This document shows positions 25,518 through 34,571 of a DNA stretch of 35,214 bases, piece after piece; positions within the stretch are counted from its first letter, which is position 1, and each line of letters starts with the position of its first letter. The stretch covers positions 1 to 35,214 of the forward strand of contig NZ_JABSOE010000053.1 in NCBI RefSeq assembly GCF_013618865.1, written 5' to 3'. The position numbers and the translations under genes are program-made. This DNA comes from Phocaeicola faecicola (GTDB lineage Bacteria; Bacteroidota; Bacteroidia; Bacteroidales; Bacteroidaceae). Under the pieces are notes generated by a model. It was not told the origin of the DNA. It saw nothing but the letters and a program-made list of their open reading frames with translations, and did not search any database.

Positions 25518-25940
25518 TGAAAAAAATAATCAATAGTTAATATTTTTATTATAACTACTGTTGAATTAAATATTTTTAAGTTTATTGATTGCTTCTATTG
25601 AAATATAATGAAATGTATTCTTATATATAACTGTTTTCTGCTTAACTGGGGCTTGGTTTTTAAAAGTCATGTCTTTTTGTGTGGGTGTAAATGGCTGCTG
25701 ACTAACGGTTTGTGTGACTGTCTTTGGGTGAGAGACCGGAATTTTTGGAAGAGGTTCCGCTATCTGTGCTTTTAGGAAGAATACTTTCCGGAATGTAGTG
25801 ATTTGTGACGGGTTTTTATTCCGCTTATGTCTGATATTAAGAAATTTACCTTATGTATTTAGGTAAATAAATGCAATTGGATATGCAACTGATGTTTCAG
25901 TGCCCGCAGGGGATACATGCGGTGCATGCGTTCCTGAAAA
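25518..25940. other. Non-coding gap upstream of the SusC-like gene
   Basis: About 420 bp without a credible gene. The part next to the promoter, 25518-25680, is strongly AT-rich with A and T runs, as is common upstream of regulated SusCD promoters. The rest has no codon structure I trust. It contains one clear 8-bp inverted repeat (25844-25868) and ends at the terminator of the efflux operon. Confidence 0.6.
25844..25868. repeat. 8-bp inverted repeat in SusC upstream region
   Basis: ATTTACCT (25844-25851) and AGGTAAAT (25861-25868) are exact inverted copies around a 9-bp spacer. No T-run follows on either strand, so it is not an obvious terminator; a regulator-binding site is possible. It is about 330 bp from the presumed SusC promoter. 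Confidence 0.4.
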
Positions 25941-25945
25941 ATGAA

Positions 25946-26005
25946 AAGCCCGTCGGTCGAGGGTGGGTCCGCGCGAAAAGACCCGCTCCCTCTTCCGGTG
26001 GGCTT
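25946..26005 (-). terminator. Long bipartite terminator of the efflux operon
   Basis: A 60-nt hairpin is built from four stacked helices: AAGCCC/GGGCTT, CGG/CCG, GAGGG/CCCTC and GGGTC/GACCC, with a 10-nt loop. On the minus strand TTTTCATTTTTC follows. It begins 16 bp after the TolC-family stop codon. Confidence 0.9.
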
Positions 26006-26021
26006 GAATGACCGATTTACC

Positions 26022-27320
26022 TCATCTTCCTGTGGCCTGCAGGTATTCCCGTTTCTTGAGTTCGTAGTTGGTAAAAGCCTCTACGTATTTATCCCGGCTC
26101 TGCTGGTACAATGTCTGTGCATCGAGCAGTTCATTCATCGTGGATGTTCCTGCCGAATAGTAGTCGGAACTCAGCCTCAGGTTTTCGGCCGACTGTTCGA
26201 TGGACAGGTGTGCGACCTCTATCTGTTTGTAGGCATCGTTGAGTCCGTTCCAGGCATTCTGCATGCCGATGGCAAGCAACTCTTTGTTGTCTTCCAGCTG
26301 GTTCTCGGCGATTCTCACCTGAAGCTTTTGTTTCTTGATGGAATGACTTCCTCCCCACCATCCCGACAGAGGAACCGTCAGGGTGGCGAAGCCGACTCCG
26401 AACGCCTGGTCTTGTCCCATCAGGAAATTGTCGTATACGAATCCTCCGCCTATTGCAATCGTCGGCAGGTTTTTACCGATGGACATTTTGTATTGCAGGC
26501 GGCTGGCCTGGACATTCTGTTGCAGCATTTGGTATTCGTGGGTCCTTCCGATGGCTTCCTCGTGATTGCACAATAGGATATCGGGCCGTTCGGGTAGCTC
26601 CTCACTGATTACGAAGGCCACATCCAGGCTGTCCGAAGGCAGTCCGGTGTATTGTCCGAGCAGTTTTTTGGATACCGACAATGCGTTTTCTACCTGTATC
26701 CTGGCACTGTATGTCTCATTCTGTTTCAGCTGCACCTGCAACAGGTCGTTCCGGGTGACAAGACCCGCTTCTTCGGCACTTTTTACATCCTCATAAATCC
26801 TTTTCAGCTGGTTCTCGACAACCGATAATGTCTTTATCTTTTCTTTGAGCGTCACAATCTGCCAGAAATATTTCTCCGTGGTAAGGATGACCTCATCGTG
26901 GGTCATCGCCTTTTGTATCTGCTTTACTTCTACTCCCACTTTCGCCAGTCTGTTGCCGTTTACAATTTGTCCGCCGGTGAACAGAGGCAATGCGGCCGAC
27001 ACGCCTCCTATCATTCCGTCTTTGAGCATGGCCATCCTTGCTTCCGGAGACAACTGCATGTCTACCAGAGGTTCATTGGCAATGAATCCGCTTCCGGCCT
27101 CAGAAATATTAGGGAAATATTTGGTAAAGGCTTCCTTTTTGTCCTGTTCGGCCATCTTCAGTTCATTTTCTGCATTCTTGATGCGGACGTTGTTTCTCAA
27201 AGCCGATTCGATACATTCGTCGAGGGTAAATGTCTGCTGCTGTCCCATAGACGGCAGTCCGCATGCAAACATCATTGACAGGAACAAGATCCTGTTTCTG
27301 TAATTATTTTTGTGTATCAT
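26022..27320 (-). CDS. TolC-family outer-membrane efflux protein
   Basis: This 432-residue exported protein has a signal peptide (cleavage near SMGQ) and two OEP repeats (about 30-215 and 230-425) rich in coiled-coil heptads, for example TFTLDECIESALRNNVRIKNAENEL and the second-repeat YYSAGTSTMNELLDAQTLYQQSRDKY. It should form the trimeric outer-membrane duct of an RND pump. It is the last gene of a minus-strand operon of adaptor, pump and duct, starting 69 bp after the pump gene and ending at a long terminator. The exported compounds are unknown. Confidence 0.93.
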   Translation of the reverse strand: MIHKNNYRNRILFLSMMFACGLPSMGQQQTFTLDECIESALRNNVRIKNAENELKMAEQDKKEAFTKYFPNISEAGSGFIANEPLVDMQLSPEARMAMLKDGMIGGVSAALPLFTGGQIVNGNRLAKVGVEVKQIQKAMTHDEVILTTEKYFWQIVTLKEKIKTLSVVENQLKRIYEDVKSAEEAGLVTRNDLLQVQLKQNETYSARIQVENALSVSKKLLGQYTGLPSDSLDVAFVISEELPERPDILLCNHEEAIGRTHEYQMLQQNVQASRLQYKMSIGKNLPTIAIGGGFVYDNFLMGQDQAFGVGFATLTVPLSGWWGGSHSIKKQKLQVRIAENQLEDNKELLAIGMQNAWNGLNDAYKQIEVAHLSIEQSAENLRLSSDYYSAGTSTMNELLDAQTLYQQSRDKYVEAFTNYELKKREYLQATGR

Positions 27321-27389
27321 ACTGTTGCAACATTATACTTTATACTTTAAATACTGGTGTCCTATTCTGTAAGGACAGGAAGAAAACGG

Positions 27390-30344
27390 CTACATTTTCT
27401 CCAGAGCCTCCATCCGGGCACGTTTCCGGGTGCTGCCGCGGAACATGAGCATATAGGCTACCGGGAGCACTGTCAGGAGGAAGATCATGGTAATGAGCGT
27501 GCCGTAGCAGATTACCGTTCCCATCGGCATCCACAATCCGCTTTTTCCGATAATCATCGGAATTACTCCCATGGAGGCAGCCGCAGAAGTCAGGAAAATC
27601 GGACGCATACGCCGGCGGGCAGAGTGATAGATGGCATCCCGCACGCACAGTTTTTCGGTACTCCGCAATTCTTCTGCATAGTCTATCATAATGATTCCGT
27701 TGCGGACGATGATTCCCATCAGACTGATGATACCCAGTGTACACGTCATACCGAAGTCCACTCCCTGTATCAGCACTCCATTGTCCTGTTCATCGTCTCC
27801 TCCATAGGCAAGGGTTACTCCCTGTGGAAGAGGAATTGCCTGCAGCTTCTCCTTCAGGCGGGAGGTCAGGGCCGTTACGTTCACTCCCCGCCGTACGTCC
27901 GACATCACAGTGATAGTATATACCCCGTTGCGCCGGACAATCTGTCCGTCCTTCACGCTGGGAACGATGTCCGCAATCTGGCGAAGAGGAACGTGAGCCA
28001 GTCCCGCCGATGCCGGAATCAGTTCATCCTGCAAGTCCGAATACGCCGCCTGGTCCGATTTCTCCGATTTGATTGTCACAGGGATGCTGTAGTCTCCTTC
28101 CCAGACAGTGGCTACGGGAATGCCGTTTCCGTAACGCATAGCCAGGGTCGTCTCCAGCTGCACATTGTTGATGCCGAGACGTGAAGCCTCATCCTCTTTC
28201 AGGACAACCTTGGCAGCCGTCTGCGGTTCACTGAAATTCGTTTGAGCCAGTTCGGTTTCGGGCAGACTGCGCAACAGCTGCAAGTAAGCCGAGGCTGCCT
28301 GCTTCAGACTGTCCAGGTTGTTTCCGCTGAGACGCAGTTCGATGGGATAAACCGCCTGACTGAAACTGATCTGCTTGAATCTGACTCTGGCTCCCGGGAA
28401 GGCATCCGTGTATTTGGGGGCATATTCATCGAGCAGTTCCACCGTCTCTGCATTGCCAAGGGTATTGACAATCAGCTGGGAATAATTGGTGCCGCCCAAC
28501 TGTGGGGCATAGGCCGTATGAAAGCGGGGAGAAGAACAGCCGATGAAAGAGGTTACGGAAACCACACGGGGGTCTTTCTTCAGGATACTTTCCATGCTGT
28601 CGGCCACGACGGCGGTTTTCTCGACGGCCGTGCCCGTAGGCAGATAGATTTCGATGGCAAACTGGTCGCGGTCGGCTACCGGCATGAGTTTCTGCGGGAG
28701 CTTGCCCATCAGGAAGATACCGATGACTACCGAAGCCAGACCGGCTCCCATCGTGACATACGGATGAGCAAAGCAGGCGTCAAGCACCTTGTTGTAGAAA
28801 CGCTGCAGGACATCCATGAATGAGAATCCTTTCTTTTCCTCCGGGATGGGCTGGCGGATAAACCAGAACTGCATGAACGGTACCAGAAGCATGGCTACCA
28901 GCAGTGAGATACCCAGTATCAGCGATATGGCCCACGGGAAGCTCAGCAGGAAGTCGTGAATCATACCTGGTATCACAATCAGGAACGGGAAGAACGTGAT
29001 GCTGATGGCGAGTGTAGCCGAAAATATGGATTTGAAGAAATGTGTGGCACTGTATATGGAGGCGTGCCAGCGCGACATCCCTTCGCCAATCTTTTCAAGG
29101 TAACTGTCTATGATGACAATGGAATTGTCGACAATCATTCCGAGGGTGACAATCAGGGCCGCCAGGGTCACCGTGTTGAGTTCGATGCCGAAGGCATAGA
29201 ACAGTCCCAGAGAGATGAAGATGGTAATCGGGATGGTGGAGGCGGCTACCAGAGCTACCTTTACGGGCAGCAACAGCATGACCACCACCACTACCGCCAC
29301 GATGGCAATCAGCAGTTCGTGCAGGAAGTTGTCCACACTGCCGGCTACTACCTGTGCCTGATTGGTTACAAGATTCATGCCGACTTCAGAGGGGAGCTCC
29401 GACTTGAACTCCTTGATGACAGCATTTACTTCTTCTCCCATCTGGACGATGTTTTTGCCTTTCTTCATTTCCACGCTCAGCAAGATGCACTTCGTTCCGT
29501 TGTTCTTGATATAACTGTCGGCATGAGGGTACTCTTTGACCACGGTAGCGATGTCTTTCAGACGGACTACATTGCCCGACGGATCGGAATAGACTATCTG
29601 CTGCTGTACGTCGTACACCGTGTTATACGATTTCTCCACATGAATCGGAAGCACGTATTCCGGAGTCTGTATTCTGCCTCCGGTCGTCACAAATCCCTTT
29701 GAGAACAACTGTCCCGCAATGACCTGCTCGTTAAGTCCGTAGCGCGAAAGACGTTCGGAGTCAAGATATACGGATATCTGCTCGCTTCTTTCCCCGGAAA
29801 CGGTCAGACGTCCCACGCTGCTGATCCGTCGGAGCCGTTCCTTGAAATCGTCCATATAGTCGGACAATTCACGGTAGGTCTTGTCCTTACTCTCCATGGC
29901 GATGAGCAGGGCAGAGGTATCTCCAAAATCATCCATGACCTGTACGGCCACTACATTGGAGGGAAGCTGCGACTTGAAGCCGGCTACTCCGTGTTTGAAC
30001 TTGCTCCAGAATTCGTCCTTGTTGGTAAGCTCGTCAATCAGTTCGACTTGTATGAATACCATTCCGTCGCGCGTGGTGGAGAATGTCTTTTCCTTTTTCA
30101 CCTCCTTGAAAGTGAAGATGTAATCCTCCAGAGGTTTCGTGACCTGTTCCACCATCTCGTCGGATGGAGTTCCCGGTGCAGCGGCAATCACGATACCCTG
30201 ACGGATGGTGAAATCGGGAAATTCATTTTTCTGCATTTGCGGCAGGCTGTAGATGCCGAATGCAACAAGGCAGCAGGTAACCAGTATGATAATCTGGCGA
30301 TAGTGCATGGCCCATTCTACTATATTACGTTTTTGGGTGTTCAT
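27390..30344 (-). CDS. RND-family efflux pump permease
   Basis: This 984-residue inner-membrane protein has the 12-helix RND architecture: TM1 near residues 18-36, a large porter loop, TM2-6 at about 338-480, a second porter loop and TM7-12 at the C-terminus. It is driven by proton influx and exports substrates through the adaptor and the TolC-family duct encoded beside it. In TM4 the proton-relay motif reads GMIVDNSIVIID, so the first Asp (406) is kept and the second position is Asn407, where AcrB has Asp. This variant occurs in other RND subfamilies. Substrate type, whether drug, bile salt or metal, is not clear from the sequence; the motif does not look like that of CzcA-type metal pumps. 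Confidence 0.93.
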   Translation of the reverse strand: MNTQKRNIVEWAMHYRQIIILVTCCLVAFGIYSLPQMQKNEFPDFTIRQGIVIAAAPGTPSDEMVEQVTKPLEDYIFTFKEVKKEKTFSTTRDGMVFIQVELIDELTNKDEFWSKFKHGVAGFKSQLPSNVVAVQVMDDFGDTSALLIAMESKDKTYRELSDYMDDFKERLRRISSVGRLTVSGERSEQISVYLDSERLSRYGLNEQVIAGQLFSKGFVTTGGRIQTPEYVLPIHVEKSYNTVYDVQQQIVYSDPSGNVVRLKDIATVVKEYPHADSYIKNNGTKCILLSVEMKKGKNIVQMGEEVNAVIKEFKSELPSEVGMNLVTNQAQVVAGSVDNFLHELLIAIVAVVVVVMLLLPVKVALVAASTIPITIFISLGLFYAFGIELNTVTLAALIVTLGMIVDNSIVIIDSYLEKIGEGMSRWHASIYSATHFFKSIFSATLAISITFFPFLIVIPGMIHDFLLSFPWAISLILGISLLVAMLLVPFMQFWFIRQPIPEEKKGFSFMDVLQRFYNKVLDACFAHPYVTMGAGLASVVIGIFLMGKLPQKLMPVADRDQFAIEIYLPTGTAVEKTAVVADSMESILKKDPRVVSVTSFIGCSSPRFHTAYAPQLGGTNYSQLIVNTLGNAETVELLDEYAPKYTDAFPGARVRFKQISFSQAVYPIELRLSGNNLDSLKQAASAYLQLLRSLPETELAQTNFSEPQTAAKVVLKEDEASRLGINNVQLETTLAMRYGNGIPVATVWEGDYSIPVTIKSEKSDQAAYSDLQDELIPASAGLAHVPLRQIADIVPSVKDGQIVRRNGVYTITVMSDVRRGVNVTALTSRLKEKLQAIPLPQGVTLAYGGDDEQDNGVLIQGVDFGMTCTLGIISLMGIIVRNGIIMIDYAEELRSTEKLCVRDAIYHSARRRMRPIFLTSAAASMGVIPMIIGKSGLWMPMGTVICYGTLITMIFLLTVLPVAYMLMFRGSTRKRARMEALEKM

Positions 30345-30472
30345 CTTTGTGGGTATATTTTGCCTGGTTCCGGTATCCGGAGGGTACCGGATCCGGGCAT
30401 AAAAATGATGAAAAAATTATTTGTTTGTTGGTCGCAGTGTTGCCGTCACGGCAGGTGCCGGCAGCCGGTGTT

Positions 30473-31582
30473 TCAGCATACCGGAGTACCTTCGCATACT
30501 TTTTGCTGTCCCTGGGTGATTATCTCGTCTCCGATGTGGATTCCGGACAGGATCACCACACCTTTGGCGGTAAACTCACCGCACTGTACGGTCTGTTTTA
30601 CCGCTTTGTTGTCTTTCTTGAGCCAGACAAAATACTGATTGCATTCATCGAGCTGAAGAATGTCCGCAGGTACCATCACCTGTTGCCTGTCGTCCGGTCC
30701 CGTCAGTGCCACTTCGGTAATCATTCCCGGCATGACGTCATTGAGTCCGTATCCGGCCGATGGACGGCTGCTTGCCGATGTGTCTTCCGCCTGGGATGAG
30801 GCCGGGGTAGGGGAAGGCTGCTCCGTGGCATCTGCCAGTGAGCGGATTCTCAGTTTGACTTCATACGAGCGTGACAGCGGATTGGCCTGAACGCCTTTCT
30901 CGGCCACTTCCCCCGACAGGGTCAGATTGTCCAGTGTAGGAACGATGATGAGAGCCTTCTGTCCTTTGTGTACCTTGTAGATTTCGTTTTCGGGGACTGA
31001 AATCTTCACATTCGCATTTTTCCCGCTGACGATATGAATCACCGGGACTCCCGGCGTTACATTCTGTCCTATCTCGATCTCTTTTCCTGAAACCACACCG
31101 GAGAAAGGCGCATACAACTTGCAGTCCGAAAGATTCTTGCGCGCCATTTCTTCCATGGAACGTGCCTGCTGGAGCTTGCTCTGGATTTCAATCCATTTGA
31201 TTTCGGGCAAACTTCCTTTATCGTATACTTTCTTCATTCGTTCGTACGCATCTTCTGCCTGCGCCAATGAAGCCTTGGCTGCATTGTACGAGCTTCTGAT
31301 GGCCGTTTCATCCACCGTAGCCAGCAGTTGTCCTTTTCTTACAGGCATCCCGATACTGGCATTGACAGTCTTTACCGTTCCCATCACGGAGAAACTCAGT
31401 GCGGAGGTGTTCTCTTCTTCCACGGTTCCCGAATAAAAGGAAGTGGCATTGGCTCCGGAAGGCATGATCTTTTCTGTCCTGACTTTTACCGGAAGAAGTT
31501 CCTGTGCACCTTGTTCCGACCTGCCGCAGCTTGCAAGAAGAAATAAAAACGCTGCTGGGATAAATAATTGTCTGTAGTTCAT
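30473..31582 (-). CDS. Efflux RND periplasmic adaptor lipoprotein
   Basis: This 369-residue membrane-fusion protein has a lipobox (LASC, Cys19), so it is lipid-anchored in the periplasm. It contains the lipoyl-like half (VMGTVKTVNASIGMPVRKGQ), a short coiled-coil hairpin at about 98-150, the second lipoyl half (LYAPFSGVVSGKEIEIGQNV) and beta-barrel and membrane-proximal domains. Residues 251-278 are a low-complexity Ser/Pro/Thr/Ala-rich stretch inserted in the beta-barrel region, which is unusual. The chain ends in a Cys. It is the first gene of the efflux operon, 128 bp before the pump gene, and is transcribed away from the AraC gene at 31886. Confidence 0.92.
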   Translation of the reverse strand: MNYRQLFIPAAFLFLLASCGRSEQGAQELLPVKVRTEKIMPSGANATSFYSGTVEEENTSALSFSVMGTVKTVNASIGMPVRKGQLLATVDETAIRSSYNAAKASLAQAEDAYERMKKVYDKGSLPEIKWIEIQSKLQQARSMEEMARKNLSDCKLYAPFSGVVSGKEIEIGQNVTPGVPVIHIVSGKNANVKISVPENEIYKVHKGQKALIIVPTLDNLTLSGEVAEKGVQANPLSRSYEVKLRIRSLADATEQPSPTPASSQAEDTSASSRPSAGYGLNDVMPGMITEVALTGPDDRQQVMVPADILQLDECNQYFVWLKKDNKAVKQTVQCGEFTAKGVVILSGIHIGDEIITQGQQKVCEGTPVC

Positions 31583-31750
31583 AATGGTTTATATTATATG
31601 ATTGATTTATTTTTTCAGTCAGTGCCTGCTCTTTTTCCCGTACGCTCAATGCCTGTTCGTCGGGGAGAGGAGCCGGCCCGTTGATTTTTCGTGCAAAGAA
31701 ACGAGTAACGATGAATAAGACGGGCATACAAAATTCCGCAGAAGTGTCCT

Positions 31751-31784
31751 GTTTTTCCAGCCGTTTTCAAAATCGGAAAAACGG
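31751..31784. promoter_or_regulatory. Nested inverted repeats between the efflux operon and its AraC gene
   Basis: GTTTTTCC (31751-31758) is the exact inverted copy of GGAAAAAC (31775-31782), and CCGTTTT (31761-31767) of AAAACGG (31778-31784). They lie in the 303-bp divergent region 31583-31885, about 100 bp from the AraC start. A regulator-binding site for the divergent AraC protein is plausible but not shown. No exact TAnnTTTG promoter box was found in this gap on either strand. Confidence 0.4.
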
Positions 31785-31885
31785 AACACAAACGCAGTAA
31801 TACAGACTATTACGAATCGGAAAAGATTTGTTTCATTTGCAGACGGAAAGATTTGCTCTAACGGAATACCAAAAAAAGGATACGT

Positions 31886-32767
31886 ATGGAAATAGAGAGA
31901 TACATTGAAGACAAGAATATTGCTTATAGAGATGACAGGATGATCTTGTTCAATCAGATAAGCGAGGTGAAGAAATTCAGTTCTTCTCTTGTAAAGGCTG
32001 AGTGGTATATTGTGATGTTGTGCCTGGAGGGGAAGGCCTCACTGAGTATAAACAATAAAATGTATACTTTGGCCCGGCACAACGTACTGATATGTCATCC
32101 GGAGATGATTGTGGAACACAGCATGGTAGACATGTACTTTAATTGCTGTGGCTTTTGTCTGTCACCCGATTACATTCAGCAGATGTTTGTGATCTCAGCC
32201 AATAACTGGAACGTGAGACGGTTTCTGGAGGATAACCCGATTCTTTCACTGGATGATAATGAGTGCAAGCTGTTTTTGCAGTATTACGACCTGATTAAAT
32301 CGAAGCTGGAATCGGAGCCGCATGAGCACCTGAAGGAACTGACCGATGCTCTTCTGATTGCTTTTATGTATGAATTTCATGATTCGATGAAAAAGCATAT
32401 CAAGATAAACCCTCCCAGATACAATTCGGCGGACAATCTTTTCTCTTCCTTTATCGACCTGCTGTCGCATTCCTATCCCAAGGAACGTTCGGTGGCCTAT
32501 TATGCGGATAAACTTTTCGTAACGCCGAAATACCTTTCTTCAGTTTCCAAGGAAACGTGTGGGAAAACGGCTTCGGAGGTGATTACGCAATATGTGAAGC
32601 GTGACATCGAATACTTGCTGAAATGTCCGAATAAGAGTATTAAGGAGATAGCCAATGAATTGAACTTTGCCAATCTGTCGTTTTTCGGAAAGTATGTGAA
32701 GAGGAATTTCGGAGTTTCTCCCAAAGAGTTTCGCGAGAATATTATCAAGACAGCTGCAGTAGTATAG
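31886..32767 (+). CDS. AraC-family regulator divergent from the efflux operon
   Basis: This 293-residue protein has an N-terminal cupin-like region (WYIVMLCLEGKASLSINNKMY, then HNVLICHPEMIVEH) and a C-terminal AraC DNA-binding domain from about residue 190, with two helix-turn-helix motifs (VAYYADKLFVTPKYLSSVSKE and IKEIANELNFANLSFFGKYVKRNFG) and the closing SPKEFRE. It resembles other Bacteroides AraC regulators set divergently from RND operons. It shares the 303-bp upstream region with the adaptor gene, so it most likely controls the pump. Whether it activates or represses is unknown. A stem without a T-run lies at its 3' end. Confidence 0.9.
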   Translation: MEIERYIEDKNIAYRDDRMILFNQISEVKKFSSSLVKAEWYIVMLCLEGKASLSINNKMYTLARHNVLICHPEMIVEHSMVDMYFNCCGFCLSPDYIQQMFVISANNWNVRRFLEDNPILSLDDNECKLFLQYYDLIKSKLESEPHEHLKELTDALLIAFMYEFHDSMKKHIKINPPRYNSADNLFSSFIDLLSHSYPKERSVAYYADKLFVTPKYLSSVSKETCGKTASEVITQYVKRDIEYLLKCPNKSIKEIANELNFANLSFFGKYVKRNFGVSPKEFRENIIKTAAVV

Positions 32768-32804
32768 CAGACCGGCAGTGCGTTTAACATGACTTTCCGG
32801 TCTG
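32768..32804 (+). terminator. Hairpin after the AraC gene
   Basis: CAGACCGG (32768-32775) and CCGGTCTG (32797-32804) form a perfect 8-bp stem with a 21-nt loop directly after the AraC stop codon. No T-run follows, so termination by the intrinsic mechanism would be weak. Confidence 0.4.
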
Positions 32805-33115
32805 TCTGTGAATGATATCCTGGATAATTGAGTCCGTAAAGGAAAATTTGTGAAACGGCAACCGTCCGAAAGAGGACGTTCACTGAAAGAAAAAAGAATC
32901 TGCAGTGCGGTTCATTGGATTTCCATCGCGGATTTATTAATCCGAGCCGTTGATTAATAAATTCACGGCGGAAAGGATTTTATGAAACAGGTTGCCTGCA
33001 CCAATTAACGGAAGTTTTTCCACTTATGTCTGCAGGTGCGGGAAAAAATGGAAAGAACGCTTTTCAGAGGATATTCCTTAATTGAATTTTCTGATTCCTT
33101 CGGACAAAAATAAAT
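32805..33115. other. Gap between convergent genes
   Basis: About 310 bp between the AraC gene and the terminator of the esterase gene. No credible open reading frame was found. It holds the inverted repeats at 32931-32969. Because both flanking genes point into it, no promoter is needed here, and the structure is unexplained. Confidence 0.55.
32931..32969. repeat. AT-rich inverted repeat with overlapping alternative stem
   Basis: GATTTATTAATC (32931-32942) pairs with GATTAATAAATTC (32952-32964) apart from one extra base. An alternative stem GCCGT/ACGGC (32946-32950, 32965-32969) overlaps it. The two structures cannot form together. No T-run follows. Confidence 0.5.
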
Positions 33116-33162
33116 AAGAGCCCAATCATTGTAATGCATTGATATACGATGATTGGGCTCTT
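33116..33162 (-). terminator. Terminator of the esterase gene
   Basis: AAGAGCCCAATCAT (33116-33129) and ATGATTGGGCTCTT (33149-33162) form a perfect 14-bp stem with a 19-nt loop. On the minus strand ATTTATTTTTG follows. It starts 30 bp after the stop codon of the esterase gene. Confidence 0.93.
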
Positions 33163-33191
33163 GTATTAAAAGTTAGTAGCGGACCGTCCTC

Positions 33192-34385
33192 TTATTTGAA
33201 AATCATAGTAGCAAACTCGGACAGATATATTCGCCAGTTGCGCCAGATATGTCCGCCGTCGCTTTCCCTGTATACATATTTATAATGATGCTTGTCGAGT
33301 AATTTCCGGTATTCCACATTGGCATCGTACAGAAAGTCAGTCTTGCCGATAGCAATCCAGTAAAGTTTGGGAGCATTATCAAACTGTTTGGCCAGTTTTT
33401 CTTCCATGTTCTTGTAAATCTCAGCGTCTTTGCCCTTGTCGGGAAGTATTGCAGCCGAGAAAAGTCCCACATAGTCGAACTTGTCCGGGTAGGCTTTGGA
33501 GATATGGAGCGAATGATAGCCTCCCATGGAGAGACCAGCTATCGCACGGCTTGACTTTTTCTTTTCTACCCGGTAGTTCTTTTCAATGAAGTTCATGATT
33601 TCCGGGAAAGTGGTTTCCATCGTTCCTTCCATTGTCCTGGGGAGATTCATGGTAGGCTTATACATTCCCAATGAAGATTCTCCCGGTGCGGCTTCCTGGT
33701 CCACATTGCCGTTAGGCATGACCACAATCATCGGTTCTGCTTTCCCTTGTGCGATAAGATTATCCATGATCTGTGCGGTTCTCCCCAAGGTAGTCCATGC
33801 TCCCTCGTCACCGCCCATTCCATGAAGCAGGTACAGTACGGGATAACGTTTGTTGCTGTCTTCATAGCCTGCAGGAGTATAGACGGTCAACCGGCGGTCA
33901 TATCCCAAGGCTTTACTGTGGTACCAGCGTTTGGTCACGGTACCGTGAGGAACCTTGTTTACACTGTACAAGTCTCCCGGCTCTCCCTTGACGATGAAGA
34001 TATTGAACACCGAGGCCACGTCACGGCTTACATACACATTGTTGGGGTCGGTTACCTTCAGGCCGTCTACGATAAACGAATAATTGTAAAGTTCGGAAGG
34101 CAATGGATTAGGAGTGGTATATTCCCAGACACCGTTTTTCCCCTCTTTCAGCAGAACCTCTCCCGGTGCATCCGCCTTGCCGAAAGGAGTATCTATTTTT
34201 GAGGTAGGCAGAAAGTCGCCTGTTACCTTCACTTGAATGGCTTTCGGAGCATGAAACCGGAAAGTCACTGTATTGTCGGGGTGTATTTCGGGAGAAACGA
34301 TATCTTGTCCTCCCCATAATGATTCCTGGGCAAAACTGGCCAGGCTGATAAACAAGGCCGATAATAAAAGATTTACTTTTTTCAT
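33192..34385 (-). CDS. Secreted CE1-type esterase with N-terminal E-set domain
   Basis: This 397-residue protein is exported by a signal peptide (cleavage near SFAQ). Residues ~25-135 form an immunoglobulin-like E-set/CBM48-type domain (VTFRFHAPKAIQVKVTGDF), often joined to carbohydrate esterase family 1 domains in Bacteroidetes. The alpha/beta-hydrolase domain follows at about 150-395. Its catalytic triad is visible as Ser286 in GLSMGG, Asp350 in GKTD and His379 in DGGHIW; the oxyanion region is LLHGMGG. Such enzymes remove feruloyl or acetyl groups from plant cell-wall polysaccharides. The gene is alone between its own promoter and terminator, so no particular polysaccharide is indicated. 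Confidence 0.92.
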   Translation of the reverse strand: MKKVNLLLSALFISLASFAQESLWGGQDIVSPEIHPDNTVTFRFHAPKAIQVKVTGDFLPTSKIDTPFGKADAPGEVLLKEGKNGVWEYTTPNPLPSELYNYSFIVDGLKVTDPNNVYVSRDVASVFNIFIVKGEPGDLYSVNKVPHGTVTKRWYHSKALGYDRRLTVYTPAGYEDSNKRYPVLYLLHGMGGDEGAWTTLGRTAQIMDNLIAQGKAEPMIVVMPNGNVDQEAAPGESSLGMYKPTMNLPRTMEGTMETTFPEIMNFIEKNYRVEKKKSSRAIAGLSMGGYHSLHISKAYPDKFDYVGLFSAAILPDKGKDAEIYKNMEEKLAKQFDNAPKLYWIAIGKTDFLYDANVEYRKLLDKHHYKYVYRESDGGHIWRNWRIYLSEFATMIFK

Positions 34386-34467
34386 AGTGCTTTAAATGTT
34401 TCTTGTTGTATTCGTTTATGTGAGTTCGATATAATAACTAATATTTTCTTGATTATTAGCAATATAA

Positions 34468-34497
34468 CAAAAATAGTGCTGAGGCTGTAGTACTCAA
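34468..34497 (-). promoter_or_regulatory. Promoter of the esterase gene
   Basis: On the minus strand TTG (34497-34495) and TATTTTTG (34475-34468) are separated by 19 bp, matching the Bacteroides -33/-7 pattern. The start would lie near 34464, giving a leader of about 80 nt. The rest of the gap 34386-34571 is AT-rich and shows nothing else. Confidence 0.65.
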
Positions 34498-34571
34498 TTT
34501 TGATATTAAAATGATTTGTACGATGCTCTCGAAGTTTAAAGTTACAAAGATTTATTGTACGACAGATGGCT

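Noticed and set aside
25941..26576. Plus-strand open frame of 211 codons overlapping the TolC-family gene
   Set aside because: It begins within a terminator hairpin and runs antisense to a well-supported gene.
28956..29702. Plus-strand open frame of 248 codons within the RND pump gene
   Set aside because: Antisense to conserved pump sequence; rich in His/Tyr/Asp, as expected for complements of membrane-protein codons.
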